A stretch of DNA of 16,004 nucleotides from CAIYYO01 sp049299895. GTDB taxonomy: Archaea; Altiarchaeota; Altiarchaeia; IMC4; QMZM01. The translations under genes and the position numbers were made by a program. Numbering within the stretch: position 1 is the first letter of the stretch; every line of letters starts with the position of its first letter. Positions 13,273 through 16,004 of the stretch are shown piece by piece. The notes under the pieces are model-generated. The model was not told the DNA's origin and did not search any database. It saw only the letters and a program-made list of their open reading frames with translations. The stretch lies in assembly GCA_049299895.1 (NCBI GenBank), contig JBAQYF010000012.1, positions 1 through 16,004 on the forward strand, read 5' to 3'.

Positions 13273-15334
13273 TAAGCGACACCTTCCTGTTCACGAGGTC
13301 GTAATCCGTAAGGTAATATGGCCCGTCGCTTATCACCAGATGCCCGTACTTCTGGTACCAGTCGTCTGCGGCCTTTATCCTGTCCTTTAGTTCCTTCTCT
13401 GACATGTATTCTATGCCGAGGACATTCACTTCTGCCCTTACGTCGGCATAGGTTAGCTTGTCCATCTCTCCCACAACGATCCCTGCGCTGTCTTTTCTGT
13501 TGATCAGCATCTGCGTTTTGTTACTGCTCTCCGACGCACTCTTTGTGTATGCGAGCAGTCCGTCTGAGTATACTGCTTTGTCGCCCGCCGCAAGCACATC
13601 TATAGGATAATCGACCTTTATGACTGCGAAGTCTGCAATATAATTCCGGTTGACGTGCGAGTAGTCGAGGTATACGACAAGCGTGTTTCCAACTATCCTG
13701 AAGCCCTTGAAATTCCTGACGCTGTCGTCTGCAAAAGAGGATTCCGTCTTAAGCTTGTTTGGATCGGACTTTACTTCGAAGCGCTGCGCTATCCCATAAA
13801 GCACGTCGGCCCACGTTATATTTGATCCGTCGTGCCACTTTGAGCCGATGTATCTGGACAGATCGAACGATACCATGCTCTTCACTTTTGCGCCTTGCGA
13901 TACGCCGACCCATGAATCGGAATTGACGTCCCAGACGAACGCATCCCCTGGGATGGATATGTCCCCGGTCTGAACAGAGTAATTCCACCTGTAGGGCCTT
14001 GGTATCTGGGTGACTGGATCGTAGTCTATCGGAGGATCGGTCAACGCCGCCATTATCTCCGAACTGTAGATGTCGTCGTGGCCGGCTACGGGATTCCAAT
14101 TACTCGGGCCCGCGTCTATGTAGCGCTCCCCTATCACGAGCGACCCATCCAATGTACGCGCCTGCACGTAGTTCACATGCCACCTGATCCCGGACCTCTT
14201 GCTCGCAGTAAGGCCCGTCACATCGCTTCTCGCAGGAGACTTGTCGTGCTTGACTGCAACATACAGCCTGACAGCGTCCTGAGCAATCATTTCCGTCAGG
14301 TTCTTGTAAATCTCCTTGCGCTCAGAGTCAGAGGAATAATCCGAGTGGTACAATCTCTTGCCCAACTCATCGATGTCCTTGTTCTCGTACTGCCACCAGC
14401 CCTCCTGGCCGAAGCCCGGCATGTTGCCCATCCAAGGCGCGCCCATGTAATTGATCACCTGGGAGTCATACTCGTCCGCCCCGAGGGTGTAAGATTCTGT
14501 GGCGATGCTCCATTCAAGCTTTGCAGGATCGGTACCAAAGACCGTCTTCCTTACTCCATCAAACAGCACATACTGCCGGTTCACGGTAAAACCCGCATTT
14601 TCAAGTTCTGACGAAAGCCGGTCCCCGATGGCCCTTCGCTCGTCCTCGGACCTGATGTAAAACGTTATCTTTACCGGGTCGTTATTGTAAAACCACTTGC
14701 CGCCAACCTTCTTTGCGCCCGCCTCGGACAAGGCTGCGTCAATGATCTTATTTGCCTTGGCAGGATCATAGTTGTAGTTGTATTTCCCCGCGATATCTGA
14801 CACAAGAGAGTAACCGGATTCGCTCGGCACAACGAACAACGAAGCAGGCTCGACGAAGCCCATATTCGCGCCTTCAGGATCATACAACCGATCTATCATG
14901 TAATTCAATGCGTACCTGACTTCTCTAAACGAGAAGGGATTCAAAGACCCGTTGGGGCCGGGTGCGGGGTTGAGGAGCAGATTGAATATGTTGGCCGAAC
15001 CGGGATACAGGGTAATATCCCGATCGTTCAAAACGCTCTCTGCAAGTGTCTGGTTGATGCTTAAAAAAGAATAATCTATGCTGCCGGCCCTAAGTTCTGA
15101 GATGACGTTCTCAGGGGTTACTTCCTTGAAAGAAATGGTATCAGAGCGCCTCGCCTCCGGAGCTGACAATGTTGTCGAGGTCCCTTCCGTCGACGTAGTG
15201 GTTGCAGGTTCGGTTGCGATCGGCTGCGCTAATGTGGTAGTAGACGTGTCCGCGGCTTGTTCAACATTCTGGGTGCACCCGCAGGAAAGCAGGCAGAAAA
15301 ACAACAACAGGGAAAGGGATAATGGTTTGTACAT
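13256..15334 (-). CDS. Lipoprotein substrate-binding protein, SBP_bac_5 (oligopeptide) family, apparently circularly permuted
   Basis: A 692-residue protein. The signal peptide ends in a lipobox (LLSC18, or C20 of CGC), then a Thr/Ser-rich linker (about 28-60) tethers it to the membrane. Motifs are those of DppA/OppA-type peptide-binding proteins, but in swapped order. First come LRAGSIDYSF, VRYALNYMIDR and the YDPAKANKIIDAALSEAG segment, normally in the second half. Then come SKWHDGSNITWADVLYGIAQRF and ISDGPYYLTDY, normally in the first half. The frame ends naturally at NAFGE. It should capture peptides or similar ligands outside the cell. No permease or ATPase of that importer family is in the window. 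A TATA box sits 27 bases before the ATG, giving a leaderless transcript. Family call is strong; permutation is judged from motif order. Confidence 0.85.
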   Translation of the reverse strand: MYKPLSLSLLLFFCLLSCGCTQNVEQAADTSTTTLAQPIATEPATTTSTEGTSTTLSAPEARRSDTISFKEVTPENVISELRAGSIDYSFLSINQTLAESVLNDRDITLYPGSANIFNLLLNPAPGPNGSLNPFSFREVRYALNYMIDRLYDPEGANMGFVEPASLFVVPSESGYSLVSDIAGKYNYNYDPAKANKIIDAALSEAGAKKVGGKWFYNNDPVKITFYIRSEDERRAIGDRLSSELENAGFTVNRQYVLFDGVRKTVFGTDPAKLEWSIATESYTLGADEYDSQVINYMGAPWMGNMPGFGQEGWWQYENKDIDELGKRLYHSDYSSDSERKEIYKNLTEMIAQDAVRLYVAVKHDKSPARSDVTGLTASKRSGIRWHVNYVQARTLDGSLVIGERYIDAGPSNWNPVAGHDDIYSSEIMAALTDPPIDYDPVTQIPRPYRWNYSVQTGDISIPGDAFVWDVNSDSWVGVSQGAKVKSMVSFDLSRYIGSKWHDGSNITWADVLYGIAQRFEVKSDPNKLKTESSFADDSVRNFKGFRIVGNTLVVYLDYSHVNRNYIADFAVIKVDYPIDVLAAGDKAVYSDGLLAYTKSASESSNKTQMLINRKDSAGIVVGEMDKLTYADVRAEVNVLGIEYMSEKELKDRIKAADDWYQKYGHLVISDGPYYLTDYDLVNRKVSLNAFGE

Positions 15335-15357
15335 GTTGAATAATTGAGGCGGAGTAG

Positions 15358-15365
15358 TATATAAA
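15358..15365 (-). promoter_or_regulatory. TATA box of the lipoprotein gene
   Basis: TTTATATA on the minus strand, centred 27 bases before the start codon at 15334, with no Shine-Dalgarno in between. It is among the clearest archaeal leaderless promoters here. Confidence 0.65.
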
Positions 15366-15436
15366 CGAACGGGAGGAGGATTGAGTACGTGCCGGAGTGG
15401 AGGTTTTTGATTGGGATTTAATCTTCGAAATCGGAG

Positions 15437-15769
15437 TTACTTTCGCATCCTTTCATCCTGCTTCTTTAATTTCATAAACATTTCCATCAGCGCGTAAACC
15501 GTAGTGCATGGATTGCTGTCTACGCTTATTGGATCGACTTTTTTGTCGACGTGTTTTTGAACGCTTCGCTTAGCATTTGTTACGGCAGAAGGAATGTTTT
15601 TCTCGGTCTTTTCGTATATGTCCGGATCATTTTTTCTGTATTCAGGCAGATGTCTTTCTCTTATCCGGGAGACTAGTTCTTTTGCATCGCAGCAGTGTTG
15701 AACATATTCAAAATGGAATAATATCCAGTACTCAAAACACGGGTTTGAAAAGATGATCTTAAAGCCGTT
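15437..15769 (-). pseudogene. RloB-family remnant (3' part only)
   Basis: A minus-strand open stretch of 110 codons ending at TAA (15437-15439), with no start codon; a stop (15770-15772) cuts it off upstream. The translation begins KIIFSNPCFEYWILFHFE and continues with HLPEYRKNDPDIYEK, AVTNAKRSVQK and NPCTTVYALMEMFMKL. These match in order the C-terminal half of RloB proteins (SNPCFELWLLLHFE, P.Y.K....YE, AI..AK, NPSTTVYRLVE). RloB is a Toprim-like protein linked to restriction loci and abortive-infection-type defence, usually about 200 residues. The N-terminal half with its IVCEG-type motif is absent; the sequence beyond 15770 does not restore it. Disruption by the adjacent mobile element is the simplest reading. 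It was too short and startless for ordinary gene finding. Confidence 0.72.
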
Positions 15770-15870
15770 TTACTTGCCATTTTACGTGCTTTATCACCTG
15801 AATTTCTCCTGGTTTTTCCTCACGACTTTTGATTTGTGTTCTATGTGTTTGCTTTTTCTTTTGTGGTATT
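15770..15870. other. Junction region between RloB remnant and transposase
   Basis: An AT-rich stretch without recognisable coding. It holds an imperfect 12-base direct repeat (GCCGTTTTACTT / GCCATTTTACGT, about 15764-15787), right where RloB homology stops. It may contain the left end of the insertion sequence; I cannot place the terminal repeat without the other end. Confidence 0.3.
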
Positions 15871-15877
15871 TATACTT

Positions 15878-15900
15878 GTAATAAGTAAATTACTTATTAC
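15878..15900. repeat. 23-bp perfect palindrome before the transposase
   Basis: GTAATAAGTAA (15878-15888) and TTACTTATTAC (15890-15900) are exact reverse complements around a single A. The palindrome lies between a TATA-like TATTTATACTT (15867-15877) and the transposase ATG at 15913, so it covers the expected transcription start. It may be an operator, a hairpin that limits translation, or part of the element's end. Confidence 0.6.
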
Positions 15901-15912
15901 TCTACTTAAAAA

Positions 15913-16004
15913 ATGGCCTTTGTCCGTAAAACGAAAAAGGGAGATGCGACGTATCTTGAGCTTGTTGAAAGCTACCGTGATGGCGATGGAAAAGTCAAGC
16001 AGAG
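15913..16004 (+). CDS. Transposase, IS1634/IS4-like, 5' fragment
   Basis: The first 30 codons of a gene cut by the window edge. The protein begins MAFVRKTKKGDATYLELVES and goes on YRDGDGKVKQ. This is the N-terminal pattern of IS1634-type (IS4 superfamily DDE) transposases, which open with a (Y/F)VRK...G.TYLQLVE.YR..GKV.Q segment. No Shine-Dalgarno is seen; a TATA-like box lies about 40 bases upstream. The catalytic DDE residues lie outside the window, so completeness cannot be judged. Its orientation away from the RloB remnant fits an element inserted in that gene. Confidence 0.65.
   Translation, partial: MAFVRKTKKGDATYLELVESYRDGDGKVKQ

Noticed and set aside
13094..13390. A Val/Asp-rich plus-strand frame opposite the Thr/Ser linker
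   Set aside because: It is the complement of repetitive Thr/Ser codons, which automatically gives a low-complexity open frame; no start signal and no globular part.
14078..14611. A 177-residue plus-strand frame opposite the lipoprotein
   Set aside because: Antisense shadow of a gene with recognised binding-protein motifs; no ribosome binding site or promoter.

Overview
The window looks like chromosomal DNA of an archaeon, most plausibly a DPANN-type or related uncultured lineage; the exact phylum cannot be fixed from sequence alone. Several genes have an archaeal TATA box about 25-30 bases before the start codon and no Shine-Dalgarno sequence, so they are probably leaderless (genes at 975, 5470, PadR at 12044 and the lipoprotein at 15334, the last two on the minus strand). 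Thr/Ser-rich linkers in the surface proteins and a long, sequon-rich secreted protease also fit. Genes inside operons use GGAGG-type ribosome binding sites and ATGA overlaps.

Left third (1-5400): three copies of a roughly 65-91 bp element at 40-130, 3584-3674 and 5308-5373. Each begins with CATAAC, folds back on itself and ends in GGACGTTA, which is the layout of an integron attC recombination site. They delimit two cassette-like units whose genes point toward the following site, as in integron cassettes. Unit 1 is visibly AT-richer than the rest. It encodes a nucleotidyltransferase and an 851-residue protein with two winged helices, a long helical middle and a C-terminal DUF4209/HEPN-like domain carrying RNxxxHG. 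This is a candidate nucleotidyltransferase-HEPN toxin-antitoxin or defence pair. Unit 2 encodes an AAA_14/DUF4143 ATPase. Each unit also has an inverted repeat just inside its bounding sites. No integrase is visible, so this would be an integrase-less attC cluster or the far end of a larger array.

Middle (5470-10038): one 1522-residue secreted protein that joins a complete thermolysin-type (M4) metallopeptidase to a complete papain-type (C1A) cysteine peptidase, separated by beta-sandwich modules and followed by a dockerin-like tail. Convergent to it is a PadR regulator / ABC ATPase / ABC-2 permease operon (12044 down to 10040) with overlapping stop and start codons, resembling drug-efflux systems. 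A flavodoxin-like gene diverges from it across a palindrome-rich promoter region.

Right third (12754-16004): a minus-strand lipoprotein of the oligopeptide-binding family (SBP_bac_5) whose motifs occur in circularly permuted order. A Thr/Ser-linked Cys-rich domain overlaps its end in another frame. Beyond its promoter lies the 3' remnant of a RloB-type defence gene, followed by a large palindrome and the first 30 codons of an IS1634/IS4-like transposase that runs off the window.

Taken together, the native genes suggest protein and peptide scavenging (double peptidase plus peptide-binding lipoprotein) and small-molecule export. The left and right edges are accessory DNA carrying defence-type genes and mobile elements.
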